A stretch of DNA of 64,000 nucleotides from DATCMU01 sp036563245 (GCA_036563245.1 DATCMU010000034.1:29454-93453); one strand, 5' to 3'. Positions 43,910 through 52,158 are shown, numbered from the stretch's first letter. Notes: a model not told the origin generated them from the letters alone. Made by a program: numbers and translations.

Positions 43910-44374
43910 ATGACCATGACAGTCTCCGCCCACGCGGACGAACGCGAAATCCTCGACTGGATGGGGTTCACCTACCAGACGATCCTGAAGACCGAAGCCA
44001 CCGGCGGCGCCATGTCCATCGTGGACAGCACCGTGCCGCCTGGCGAGGGTCCGCCGCGCCACGTCCATCAGGCGGAAGACGAAACCTTCGTCATTCTCAC
44101 CGGCCGCTGCCGCTTCTGGGTCGGCGGCGAGACTTTCGAGCGCGGGGTGGGGGAAACCGCCTTCGTATCGCGGGGCACCGAGCACACCTTCATGGTGGTC
44201 GGGGACGAACCGTGCCGGCACCTGGTGATCCTCACTCCCGGCGGCTTCGAGGGGTTCTTCGCGGCCATGGCGGCCAACCGGTACGCCATTCCCGCCGACA
44301 TGCCCGAGATCAACGAGGTGGCCGCGCGCTTCCATCTCACCTTCACCGGCTCGCCGCTCTCGGTCGTCAAGTGA
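43910..44374 (+). CDS. Cupin-domain protein
   Basis: A 154-residue single cupin. Motif 1 is PPRHVHQAEDETFVILTGRC with the metal-binding His, His and Glu; motif 2 is GTEHTFMVVGDEPCRHLVI with the last His. The general type resembles quercetin-dioxygenase-like cupins. ATG 43910 is chosen for the AAGGGAAG site, ahead of an upstream GTG. Its stop overlaps the next start (TGATG), so it is translationally coupled to the glutathione-transferase-like gene. The substrate is unknown. Confidence 0.85.
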   Translation: MTMTVSAHADEREILDWMGFTYQTILKTEATGGAMSIVDSTVPPGEGPPRHVHQAEDETFVILTGRCRFWVGGETFERGVGETAFVSRGTEHTFMVVGDEPCRHLVILTPGGFEGFFAAMAANRYAIPADMPEINEVAARFHLTFTGSPLSVVK

Positions 44375-45168
44375 TGGAGCGGCCGGTCATTCATCACATA
44401 CCGGCCTGCCCGTTCTCGCAACGGCTCGAAATCCTGCTGGCCCTCAAGGGCCGGCAGGGCGCCGTCACGTTCCACGTCGTCGACATCACGCGTCCGCGCG
44501 ATCCGGAACTCCTGCACAAGACCCGGGGCACCACCGCCCTGCCGGTGCTGGAAACGCCGGGCGGGCAAGTGATCAAGGAGAGCCTTGTTATCCTTCGCTA
44601 TCTCGACGAAACCGTCGGACCCCGCCCGGTGCGCCGGGCCGATCCGGCAGAACACGCAGTCGAGAACATGCTGATCCTGCGCGAGGCAGGTTTCGCCGCC
44701 GCCGGCTACCGGCTGATCATGAACCGCGACAGGTCGGCGCGAGAGGCCCTGCATGCCGCCATGCTGGCCGAATTCAGCGCGCTTGACCACTTCCTTTGCG
44801 ACCATAGCGGCGCGCAGGATTACCTGTTCAACAGTTTCGGACTGGCTGAAACGGTGTTTACGCCCCTGTTCATGCGGTTCTGGTTCCTCGACTACTACGA
44901 GGATTTTGACCTGCCGCCGAACCAGGCTTTTGACCGCGTTCGCGCCTGGCGGTCGGCCTGTCTGGCGCACCCGGCGGCCGGACAGGTGACGCGCGAAGAG
45001 ATCGTCAAGCTCTACTACGACTATGCAATGGGAGCCGGCAACGGCGCCTTGGTGCCCGGCCGCGCCCGGTCGAGCTTTGCCTTTTCGCCACACTGGAGGG
45101 ATCGTCCGTGGCCGCCGCGCGACAAGTACAACACCGCGGCCACCGATGCGGAGCTTGGCCTCACGTGA
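44374..45168 (+). CDS. Glutathione S-transferase family protein
   Basis: A 264-residue protein with an N-terminal thioredoxin fold bearing a redox-type CPFSQR (about residues 12-17), the cis-proline in TALPVLETPGG, and ESLVILRYLDE, which binds the glutathione gamma-glutamyl part. The C-terminal helical domain follows. A cysteine at the N-terminal end of helix 1 points to omega- or beta-like thiol transfer, not classical conjugation. It is in an operon with the cupin under the likely control of the divergent LysR. Confidence 0.85.
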   Translation: MERPVIHHIPACPFSQRLEILLALKGRQGAVTFHVVDITRPRDPELLHKTRGTTALPVLETPGGQVIKESLVILRYLDETVGPRPVRRADPAEHAVENMLILREAGFAAAGYRLIMNRDRSAREALHAAMLAEFSALDHFLCDHSGAQDYLFNSFGLAETVFTPLFMRFWFLDYYEDFDLPPNQAFDRVRAWRSACLAHPAAGQVTREEIVKLYYDYAMGAGNGALVPGRARSSFAFSPHWRDRPWPPRDKYNTAATDAELGLT

Positions 45169-45206
45169 GGGTGGCATCCGCACTCACGGCGCCAGGCCGC
45201 ACCCGG

Positions 45207-46517
45207 TCAGAGAACGAACCGCGACAGGTCCGCATTGCCGGCAAGTCGCCCCACCTTGTCCGCCACATAGGCGGCGTCGATGCGAAGGGTTTCGCCGGAC
45301 TTGTCGGGAGCCTCGAACGAGATGTCCTCGAGCAGCTTCTCCATCACCGTGGAGAGGCGGCGCGCGCCGATATTCTCGACCGAGTCGTTGACCGCGACCG
45401 CCGCGTCGGCAATGGCCTCGATGGCGTCGGGGGCGAAATCGAGGTTCACGCCCTCGGTCTGCATCAGCGCCACATACTGCTTGATCAGCGAGGCATCGGT
45501 ATCGGACAGGATGCGGATGAAGTCCTCGCGCGTCAGCGCCTTGAGTTCCACCCGGATCGGCAACCGGCCCTGGAACTCGGGCAACAGGTCCGAGGGCTTG
45601 GCGATGTGGAACGCCCCCGAGGCGATGAACAGGATATGGTCGGTCTTGACCGGCCCGTACTTGGTGGAAACCGTGGTGCCCTCGATCAGCGGCAGCAGGT
45701 CGCGCTGCACGCCCTCGCGGCTCACGTCGGCCCCGCCACGGCCTTCGCGCACGGTGATCTTGTCGATCTCGTCGATGAAGACGATGCCGTTGTTTTCCAC
45801 CAGGTCGACCGCGTCGGCCTTGAGCTGTTCCTGGTCGAGCAGCTTGTCCGCTTCCTCGGTGATCAGCAGCGCGTAGCTGTCCTTCACCTTCATCTGCTTC
45901 TTTACGGTCTGGCCGCCGAACGCCTTGCCCAGCATGTCGCCGATATTGATCATGCCGACATTGGCGCCGGGCATGCCGGGGATCTCGAACATGGCGCCGC
46001 CCTGCTGGGCGGAAACCTCCAGTTCGATGTCCTTGTCGTCGAGTTCGTTGTTGCGCAGCTTCCTGCGGAAGCTGTCGCGGGTCGCGGGCGAGGCGGACTG
46101 CCCCACCAGCGCGTCGAGCACGCGTTCCTCGGCGTTCACATGCGCCTTGGCCTCGACCTCGGCGCGGCGCTTGTCGCGCAACAGGCCAAGACCGGCCTCG
46201 ACCAGGTCGCGCACGATCTGTTCGACGTCGCGGCCCACATAGCCGACCTCGGTGAACTTGGTCGCCTCCACCTTGATGAACGGCGCGTTGGCGAGCCGCG
46301 CCAGGCGGCGCGAAATCTCGGTCTTGCCCACGCCGGTCGGCCCGATCATCAGGATGTTCTTGGGGGTAACCTCGCGGCGCATGTCCTCGCCCAGCTGCTG
46401 GCGGCGCCAGCGATTGCGCAGGGCAATCGCCACGGCGCGCTTGGCGTCGTGCTGGCCGACGATGAAACGGTCGAGCACGGAGACGATCTCGCGGGGGGAG
46501 AAATTGGTTTCGCTCAT
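45207..46517 (-). CDS. hslU: ATP-dependent protease ATPase subunit HslU (ClpY)
   Basis: A 436-residue AAA+ unfoldase that feeds substrates to HslV. Walker A is MIGPTGVGKTEI, the pore loop GYVGRD follows, Walker B is IVFIDEID, and the C-terminus ends in ADLSRFVL, which docks into HslV. It is 6 bases after hslV. All core elements are intact. Confidence 0.97.
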   Translation of the reverse strand: MSETNFSPREIVSVLDRFIVGQHDAKRAVAIALRNRWRRQQLGEDMRREVTPKNILMIGPTGVGKTEISRRLARLANAPFIKVEATKFTEVGYVGRDVEQIVRDLVEAGLGLLRDKRRAEVEAKAHVNAEERVLDALVGQSASPATRDSFRRKLRNNELDDKDIELEVSAQQGGAMFEIPGMPGANVGMINIGDMLGKAFGGQTVKKQMKVKDSYALLITEEADKLLDQEQLKADAVDLVENNGIVFIDEIDKITVREGRGGADVSREGVQRDLLPLIEGTTVSTKYGPVKTDHILFIASGAFHIAKPSDLLPEFQGRLPIRVELKALTREDFIRILSDTDASLIKQYVALMQTEGVNLDFAPDAIEAIADAAVAVNDSVENIGARRLSTVMEKLLEDISFEAPDKSGETLRIDAAYVADKVGRLAGNADLSRFVL

Positions 46518-46523
46518 CGGGGT

Positions 46524-47090
46524 TCAGACCTCGCTGTCGAGGGTTTCGACCGTCACGCGGTCATTGGTGTAGACGCAGACCTCGGCGGCAATGGCCATCG
46601 CCCTGCGCGCGATCGCCTCGGCGTCCATGTCGGTTTCCATCAGCGCCAGGGCGGCGGAATAGGCATAGTTGCCACCCGAACCGATGCCGACCGCGCCGTG
46701 GTCGGGCTGCAGCACGTCGCCGGTGCCGGTCAAGACGAGCGAGTCGCGCTTGTCCGCCACGATCATCATGGCCTCGAGCCGCCTCAGATAGCGGTCGGTG
46801 CGCCAGTCCTTGGCCAGCTCCACCGCGGCGCGCATCAGCTGTTCGGGATATTGCTCGAGCTTGGCTTCAAGGCGTTCGAACAGCGTGAAGGCGTCAGCGG
46901 TCGCCCCGGCGAACCCGCCGATGACCTTGCCCCCGGCCAGGGGCCGCACCTTGCGCGCGTTGTGCTTCATCACGGTCTGGCCAACCGAGACCTGTCCGTC
47001 ACCGGCAACGACGACCTTGCCGCCTTTTCTCACCGTGATGATCGTGGTGCCATGCCAGTCGGGAAAGCGGGAATTCTCGTGTTCTGTCAT
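46524..47090 (-). CDS. hslV: ATP-dependent protease proteolytic subunit HslV (ClpQ)
   Basis: A 188-residue N-terminal-threonine peptidase. The catalytic Thr is in WHGTTIITVRKGGKVVVAGD, preceded by a short propeptide (about 16 residues) as in other alphaproteobacteria; processing must free the Thr. The ATG at 47090 is supported by GGAG six bases upstream. It heads the hslVU operon and is divergent from hisB. Confidence 0.96.
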   Translation of the reverse strand: MTEHENSRFPDWHGTTIITVRKGGKVVVAGDGQVSVGQTVMKHNARKVRPLAGGKVIGGFAGATADAFTLFERLEAKLEQYPEQLMRAAVELAKDWRTDRYLRRLEAMMIVADKRDSLVLTGTGDVLQPDHGAVGIGSGGNYAYSAALALMETDMDAEAIARRAMAIAAEVCVYTNDRVTVETLDSEV

Positions 47091-47163
47091 ACTCAACTCC
47101 AGGACCGCGCCTTGTGGGAGCCGACGATCGGCCTCCGTTTTTGGGCGCGTCATGCGGGGCCAT

Positions 47164-47178
47164 GCCTGACGTTCAGGC
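47164..47178. promoter_or_regulatory. Stem-loop in the hslVU leader
   Basis: GCCTGA-CGT-TCAGGC is a perfect 6-bp stem with a 3-base loop, between the predicted hslV promoter and start codon. A 5' stem-loop that stabilises hslVU mRNA is known in E. coli, so a like role is possible here. Confidence 0.4.
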
Positions 47179-47195
47179 CAGCGCCCCGGGCGTCC

Positions 47196-47223
47196 TATTT
47201 AGGCTCTCGTCCAACGATTGCAA
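47196..47223 (-). promoter_or_regulatory. Predicted hslVU promoter
   Basis: On the minus strand TTGCAA and TAAATA are 16 bases apart. The -10 region reads CCTAAATAGG, reminiscent of the CYTATNT-type heat-shock box of alphaproteobacteria, so sigma-32 use is possible. Confidence 0.4.
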
Positions 47224-47358
47224 ATCGCGCACGCGAATGTGAAACCGGAGCCGGCGCCAAGACAAGGTTAAGGCCAGCGCGCCAGAATGCTTTGCGCGGG
47301 GCGCGCAAGCTGCTAGACAACGCCCCTGTCATGGCTGACCTGTTCCGGGGCCCCAAGA

Positions 47359-47946
47359 ATGCGCAAGGCTGAAATCGCCCGCAAGACCGCAGAAACCGAA
47401 ATCTCCGTCGCCGTCGATCTCGATGGCACGGGCAAGCGCGAGATCGCAACCGGCATCGGTTTTCTCGACCATATGCTCGATCAGCTGTCCCGCCACTCGC
47501 TGATCGACATGACGATCAAGGCCAGGGGCGACCTGCATATCGACGATCACCACACCACCGAAGACGTGGGGATCGCGCTCGGCCAGGCCATTCGCCAGGC
47601 GCTTGGGGACAAGCGCGGCATCGTGCGCTACGCCTCGGCGGACCTGCCGATGGACGGAACGCTGAGCCGCGCGGCGATCGACGTGTCGGGACGGCCCTAT
47701 CTGGTGTGGCGGGTGGCGTTCGCGCGCGACAAGGTGGGCACCATGGATACCGAGCTGTTCCGGGAGTTCTTCCAGGCCTTCGCGATCAATGCCGGGGTGA
47801 CGCTGCACCTCGAGTGCTTCTATGGCGACAACGACCACCACATCGCCGAGAGCCTGTTCAAGGCATCCGCCCGGGCGTTGCGTGGGGCGGTCGAGATCGA
47901 CCCGCGTGCCGCAAACCTTATTCCTTCGACCAAGGGGACGCTCTAG
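47359..47946 (+). CDS. hisB: Imidazoleglycerol-phosphate dehydratase
   Basis: A 195-residue monofunctional dehydratase, the sixth step of histidine synthesis. The metal-binding motifs are FLDHMLDQLSRH and LHIDDHHTTEDV, with their repeats GTMDTELFREFF and DNDHHIAESLFKA. No N-terminal phosphatase domain is present, as is normal outside the enterics. It opens the his operon and is divergent from hslV. Confidence 0.97.
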   Translation: MRKAEIARKTAETEISVAVDLDGTGKREIATGIGFLDHMLDQLSRHSLIDMTIKARGDLHIDDHHTTEDVGIALGQAIRQALGDKRGIVRYASADLPMDGTLSRAAIDVSGRPYLVWRVAFARDKVGTMDTELFREFFQAFAINAGVTLHLECFYGDNDHHIAESLFKASARALRGAVEIDPRAANLIPSTKGTL

Positions 47947-47982
47947 CCCCCCTTGCGGCTCGTATTCATGGAGCCCTGAGAA

Positions 47983-48357
47983 ATGACCGTATTCGCCGTC
48001 TATTCGCGTGCGCACGACAAGAACGGGCCTGAAGCGCGGGCGCTGCCCGAGCGCTTTTCGTGGTTTGCCTTCCTTCTCCCGCCGGTCTGGGCGCTGGTGC
48101 ATGGTTTGTGGCTCGCCCTTGCAGGCTGGGTGATCTTCCTCGTCGGGCTGAACGCGCTGGCCGAACGGATCGGATCCGACACGCCTTTTGCGCTTTACGT
48201 CCTGGGAGCGCTGTGGACTGGGTTTGAGGCGTCGGCGTTGCGTGGCGCCGCGCTCAGGCGCGGCGGCTGGACCAGCGCGGGCGATGCGGTGGCCTCTGGC
48301 CCCGATCTTGCCGAACTGGAATGGGCCCGGCGCCAGGCGGAGACGAAGGCCGAATGA
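47983..48357 (+). CDS. DUF2628 membrane protein in the his operon
   Basis: A 124-residue protein of the DUF2628 family, with a hydrophilic N-terminus, three closely spaced hydrophobic segments (about residues 27-50, 52-66 and 70-85), and a charged tail. Its role is unknown. It lies between hisB and hisH, and its stop overlaps the hisH start (ATGA). Its insertion in his operons is common in Rhizobiales. No histidine-related motif is seen, so it may be carried along for expression only. Confidence 0.85.
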   Translation: MTVFAVYSRAHDKNGPEARALPERFSWFAFLLPPVWALVHGLWLALAGWVIFLVGLNALAERIGSDTPFALYVLGALWTGFEASALRGAALRRGGWTSAGDAVASGPDLAELEWARRQAETKAE

Positions 48358-49010
48358 GCGATCTTGTCGCCATTGTCGACTATGGGTCGGGCAACCTGAA
48401 ATCGGCGGAGAAGGCCTTTCAGAGGGCGGCGCGCGAGCAGGGCGCTGGAACTGGGGTGACCGTGACCGCGGACCCCGACGTGGTTGCGCGCGCCACCCGC
48501 ATCGTCCTGCCCGGCGTCGGCGCCTTCGCCGACTGCCGTGCGGGTCTATTGGCCGTGCAGGGCATGAGGGAGGCGCTGGAGGAACGCGTGATCGGCGCTG
48601 GCGTACCGTTCCTCGGTATCTGCGTGGGCATGCAGCTGATGGCCGAGCGCGGGCTCGAAAAGGGCGAGCACGACGGGCTGGGCTGGATCGCCGGCGACGT
48701 GGTGCGCATCACGCCCTCCGATCCGGAAATGAAGGTGCCGCACATGGGGTGGAACACCATCTCGGTTCTCGGCGACCACCCTGTTTTCGAGGGGATCCCT
48801 GACGGCCGCGAGGGCTGGCATGCCTATTTCGTGCACTCCTACCACATGGCGATGAACGATCGCGCGCAGCTTCTGGCGAGCGCCGACTATGGCGGCGAGA
48901 TTACCGCCGCGGTCGCCCGGGACAACATGGTGGGCACCCAGTTCCACCCTGAAAAGAGCCAGCAACTTGGCCTTGCGCTGATCGGCAACTTCCTGAGGTG
49001 GCGGCCATGA
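48354..49010 (+). CDS. hisH: Imidazole glycerol phosphate synthase, glutamine amidotransferase subunit
   Basis: A 218-residue class I glutaminase that passes ammonia to HisF. The nucleophile Cys is in FLGICVGMQLM, and the His-Glu pair in TQFHPEKSQ. The start overlaps the previous gene, and its stop overlaps hisA (ATGA). Sequence is complete. Confidence 0.96.
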   Translation: MSDLVAIVDYGSGNLKSAEKAFQRAAREQGAGTGVTVTADPDVVARATRIVLPGVGAFADCRAGLLAVQGMREALEERVIGAGVPFLGICVGMQLMAERGLEKGEHDGLGWIAGDVVRITPSDPEMKVPHMGWNTISVLGDHPVFEGIPDGREGWHAYFVHSYHMAMNDRAQLLASADYGGEITAAVARDNMVGTQFHPEKSQQLGLALIGNFLRWRP

Positions 49011-49741
49011 TCCTTTTCCCCGCTATCGATCTCAAGGACGGCAATTGCGTTCGTCTCAGGCTCGGCGACATGGGCCAGGCCACCGTTTTCAGCAATGATC
49101 CGGCGGCGCAGGCACGCCAGTTCGAAAAACAGGGCTTTGAATACCTCCACGTGGTCGACCTCAACGGTGCCTTCGAGGGTCAGAGCGTCAATGGCGCGGC
49201 GGTCGAAGCGATCCTTTCGGCGGTGAAGTTCCCGGTACAGCTCGGCGGTGGAATCCGTACGCTCGCCCATATCGAGACCTGGCTGGACAAGGGCCTAGCC
49301 CGGGTGATCCTGGGCACGGTCGCAGTGCGCGATCCCGACCTGGTCAAGGCCGCCTGCAAGGCGTTTCCCGGACAGGTCGCTGTCGGGATCGACGCGCGCG
49401 GCGGCAAGGTCGCGGTCGAGGGCTGGGCCGAAACCTCCGAACTCACGGCCATCGAACTGGCGCAGCGTTTCGAGGGCGCGGGCGTCGCCGCGATCATCTA
49501 CACCGATATCGACCGCGACGGGGTTCTGGCCGGAATCAACTGGCCATCGACCCTGGAGCTTGCCAAATCGGTCGCAATTCCAGTGATCGCCTCGGGCGGG
49601 CTGGCCTCGATGGCGGATATCGAGATGATGACCAAGCCGGAAATGCAACTCCTCGAAGGCGCCATTTCCGGCCGCGCGCTCTATGACGGGCGGATCGATC
49701 CGCAAGCGGCGCTCGCCATGCTCAAGGGGGTGCGTGCATGA
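49007..49741 (+). CDS. hisA: Phosphoribosylformimino-5-aminoimidazole carboxamide ribotide isomerase
   Basis: A 244-residue TIM barrel performing the Amadori step of histidine synthesis. Catalytic Asp is in FPAIDLKDG and the second Asp in YTDIDRDG. The stop overlaps the start of a short hisF-like frame (ATGA at 49738), not hisF itself, which is unusual. Confidence 0.96.
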   Translation: MILFPAIDLKDGNCVRLRLGDMGQATVFSNDPAAQARQFEKQGFEYLHVVDLNGAFEGQSVNGAAVEAILSAVKFPVQLGGGIRTLAHIETWLDKGLARVILGTVAVRDPDLVKAACKAFPGQVAVGIDARGGKVAVEGWAETSELTAIELAQRFEGAGVAAIIYTDIDRDGVLAGINWPSTLELAKSVAIPVIASGGLASMADIEMMTKPEMQLLEGAISGRALYDGRIDPQAALAMLKGVRA

Positions 49742-49851
49742 CCCCCAAGTCGCGCATCATGTCCTGCCTCGACGTCAGGGACGCAGGCGCCGCCCGCAGC
49801 GGTGAAGCCGCGAGGACGGGCAATCGCAAAGGAAAGGCGGCCGTCCGGTGA
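49738..49851 (+). CDS. Micro-ORF 1: hisF-like leader frame (37 codons)
   Basis: The 37-residue product begins MTPKSRIMSCLDVRD, which matches the hisF start MTLKTRIIPCLDVKD, then diverges into AGAARSGEAARTG and ends AAVR. The start overlaps the hisA stop (ATGA), and its stop overlaps the GTG of micro-ORF 2. So ribosomes leaving hisA could be passed along. It may be a decaying duplicate with no function as a peptide, but the maintained start-stop overlaps suggest it is translated. Length and overlap are seen directly; function is inference. Confidence 0.5.
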   Translation: MTPKSRIMSCLDVRDAGAARSGEAARTGNRKGKAAVR

Positions 49852-49957
49852 CCCTCAAGACGCGCATCATGCCCTGCCTCGACGTCAGGGACGCGGGCGC
49901 CGCCCGCAGCGGTGAAGCCGCGAGGACGGGCATTCGCAAAGGAAAGGCGGCCGTCCG
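49738..49957 (+). repeat. Two tandem 110-bp units between hisA and hisF
   Basis: Units 49738-49847 and 49848-49957 are about 95% identical, with single-base changes only. Each starts with about 40 bases closely matching the hisF start region. Each then has about 70 bases absent from hisF, containing AAAGGAAAGG, a ribosome site for the next frame. Unit length is not a multiple of three, so each new copy starts in a new frame relative to the last. Confidence 0.85.
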
Positions 49958-49961
49958 GTGA
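49848..49961 (+). CDS. Micro-ORF 2: hisF-like leader frame (37 codons)
   Basis: The second copy starts with GTG and reads MTLKTRIMPCLDVRD before the same unrelated tail. Its stop TGA overlaps the GTG start of true hisF (GTGA). It is closer to hisF than copy 1 is in this region. As with copy 1, protein function is doubtful; a role in coupling hisA to hisF translation is the simplest idea. Confidence 0.5.
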   Translation: MTLKTRIMPCLDVRDAGAARSGEAARTGIRKGKAAVR

Positions 49962-50791
49962 CCCTCAAGACGCGCATCATACCCTGCCTCGACGTCAAGG
50001 ACGGCCGCGTCGTCAAGGGCGTGCAGTTCGTAGATCTGATTGACGCAGGGGATCCGGTGGAAGCCGCCATGGCCTATGACGCGGCCGGGGCGGACGAGTT
50101 GACCTTCCTCGACATCACCGCGAGCCACGAAAACCGCGACACCATTTTCGACGTGGTGGCGCGCACCGCCGAGCATTGCTTCATGCCGGTGACGGTCGGC
50201 GGAGGCGTGCGCACGCTTGAGGATATTCGCAAGCTGTTGCTGTCCGGTGCCGACAAGGTGTCGATCAACACCGCGGCGGTGAAGGATCTCGATTTCGTGG
50301 CCCGGGCGGCCGACAAGTTCGGTGATCAGTGTATCGTGGTCTCGGTCGACGCCAAGCGCCGCGCGACCCAAGCACCGGGCGGAGACAATCGCTCGGAGTG
50401 GGAAATCCATACCCATGGCGGGCGGACGCCGACCGGTATCGATGCGCTGGACTTCGCGCTTCGGGCCGTGGAACGCGGCGCCGGCGAACTGCTCGTCACC
50501 TCGATGGACCGGGATGGCACCAAATCCGGCTTCGATCTCGAACTGACCCGCACCATTGCCGATGCGGTGCATGTGCCGGTAATCGCGTCAGGCGGCGTCG
50601 GGACGCTCGAGCATCTGGTCGAGGGGGTGAGACAGGGGCACGCGAGCGCGGTACTGGCCGCGTCGATCTTCCACTTCGGCACGTTCACCATCGGCGAGGC
50701 CAAGCGCTACATGGCCGAACGCGGTATCCCGATGCGCATGGACCCCACCGATATCTCCATGCCCGACGCCGCGATATCGCCCAAGGTCTGA
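49958..50791 (+). CDS. hisF: Imidazole glycerol phosphate synthase, cyclase subunit
   Basis: A 277-residue TIM barrel with catalytic Asp in IPCLDVKDGRVVKG and in SMDRDGTKSGFD. It makes IGP and AICAR with HisH ammonia. It is about 20 residues longer than typical HisF, with a hydrophilic insertion around TQAPGGDNRSEWE and an extended C-terminus. The GTG start is fixed by homology and lies in the overlap with the micro-ORF 2 stop; the ribosome site is in the tandem unit upstream. Confidence 0.95.
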   Translation: MTLKTRIIPCLDVKDGRVVKGVQFVDLIDAGDPVEAAMAYDAAGADELTFLDITASHENRDTIFDVVARTAEHCFMPVTVGGGVRTLEDIRKLLLSGADKVSINTAAVKDLDFVARAADKFGDQCIVVSVDAKRRATQAPGGDNRSEWEIHTHGGRTPTGIDALDFALRAVERGAGELLVTSMDRDGTKSGFDLELTRTIADAVHVPVIASGGVGTLEHLVEGVRQGHASAVLAASIFHFGTFTIGEAKRYMAERGIPMRMDPTDISMPDAAISPKV

Positions 50792-50876
50792 CTTGCCGGA
50801 AGGCAGGCGCAGGGTTTACCGCTTTGAGCGCAATGACCATCGCCAGCACGCCCGGCGACACAGGAAGGACGAGCAG

Positions 50877-51206
50877 ATGGGTTTCACGCTTGAACAGCTG
50901 AACGAGCGGCTTGCCGAGCGCGCAAAGGCGTCGCCCGAAATGAGCTATACCGCCCAGCTCCTCGCGCGCGGCGTGAACAAGTGTGCCCAGAAGCTGGGCG
51001 AGGAGGCGGTGGAGGCCGCCATCGCCGCGGTGACCGCAAATCGCGAGGAGCTCAAGGGCGAGGCGGCGGATGTGCTCTATCACCTGCTGGTGGTTCTGAT
51101 GGCGGCGGGCGTGGGGCTCGACGAGGTGATGGCCGAACTCGAATCGCGTACCGGGCAGACCGGCCTTCAGGAAAAGGCGTCGCGTCATCCGGCCAGGGGC
51201 AACTGA
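50877..51206 (+). CDS. hisE: Phosphoribosyl-ATP diphosphatase
   Basis: A 109-residue MazG-like enzyme, the second step of histidine synthesis. The metal site helix is KLGEEAVEAAIAA and the second EAADVLYHLLVVL. The ATG at 50877 has AGGAAGGA upstream; the frame extends further upstream but without family sequence. No hisI domain is fused, as is normal in alphaproteobacteria. Confidence 0.95.
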   Translation: MGFTLEQLNERLAERAKASPEMSYTAQLLARGVNKCAQKLGEEAVEAAIAAVTANREELKGEAADVLYHLLVVLMAAGVGLDEVMAELESRTGQTGLQEKASRHPARGN

Positions 51207-51207
51207 C

Positions 51208-52158
51208 ATGCCAGGCTTTGCCGAGGACCCCTCCCCCTATCACCATTTTTCGAAGGACGAATGGGCCCGCCTGCGCGCCGACGAGCCGATGACGCTGGAC
51301 CGGGCGGACCTTGATCGGCTGCGCTCGCTGAACGACCCGATCTCGATCCGCGAGGCCGAGGAAGTCTATCTGCCGATCACGCGCCTGCTGTCGTTCTATG
51401 TCGAGGCGGTGCAGGGGGTGCACAAGGCGACCACGCGCTTCCTGGGCACCAATGGCGAGAAGGTGCCATTCCTGATCGGTGTCGCCGGATCCGTGGCGGT
51501 GGGCAAGTCGACCACGGCGCGCGTCCTGCGCGCGCTTCTGCAACGCTGGCCTTCCTCGCCCAAGGTGGACCTGGTGACAACGGACGGGTTCCTTTATTCC
51601 AACGCGGCGCTCGAAGCGCGCGGGCTCATGGAGCGCAAGGGTTTCCCCGAAAGCTATGACCGGGCGAAGTTCCTGCGCTTTCTCTCCGACATAAAGGCGG
51701 GCAAGCCGGGGGTGGTGGCGCCCACCTATTCGCATCTGGTCTACGACCTTGTGCCTGGCGAGCATGTGGTCATAGACCGGCCCGACATCCTGATCGTCGA
51801 GGGCCTGAATATCCTGCAGCCGGGGGAGTGGCCGCGTTCGGGCCGGCCTGTGGTGTTCGCCTCGGATTTTCTCGATTTCACCGTCTTCATCGACGCGACC
51901 GAGCCCCATCTCAGGCGCTGGTACGTGGACCGGTTCCTGCGGCTCAGGGATACCGCATTCCGCGATCCGCAGTCGTTCTTTCACAAGTTCTCCAAGCTCA
52001 ACGAGGAAGAGGCGGTGGCGCTGGCCGAGGAAATCTGGGCGGCGATAAACCTGCCCAACCTGATCGAGAACATCCTGCCCACCCGCGGACGGGCCGACCT
52101 GATCCTCACCAAGGGCGGCGATCACGCCATCGAGCAGGTAGCGCTGCGGCGAACCTGA
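51208..52158 (+). CDS. coaA: Pantothenate kinase type I
   Basis: A 316-residue kinase for the first step of coenzyme A synthesis. The P-loop is GVAGSVAVGKSTTAR, followed by VDLVTTDGFLY, and FPESYDRAKFLRFL. The start is one base after the hisE stop, so coaA is the distal gene of the his operon, a linkage common in rhizobia. Confidence 0.96.
   Translation: MPGFAEDPSPYHHFSKDEWARLRADEPMTLDRADLDRLRSLNDPISIREAEEVYLPITRLLSFYVEAVQGVHKATTRFLGTNGEKVPFLIGVAGSVAVGKSTTARVLRALLQRWPSSPKVDLVTTDGFLYSNAALEARGLMERKGFPESYDRAKFLRFLSDIKAGKPGVVAPTYSHLVYDLVPGEHVVIDRPDILIVEGLNILQPGEWPRSGRPVVFASDFLDFTVFIDATEPHLRRWYVDRFLRLRDTAFRDPQSFFHKFSKLNEEEAVALAEEIWAAINLPNLIENILPTRGRADLILTKGGDHAIEQVALRRT

Noticed and set aside
49738..49957. 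Reading the tandem units as a frameshifted 5' extension of hisF
   Set aside because: The units carry sequence absent from HisF, and the complete HisF N-terminus is present at 49958. So they are duplicates ahead of an intact gene, not a broken hisF.
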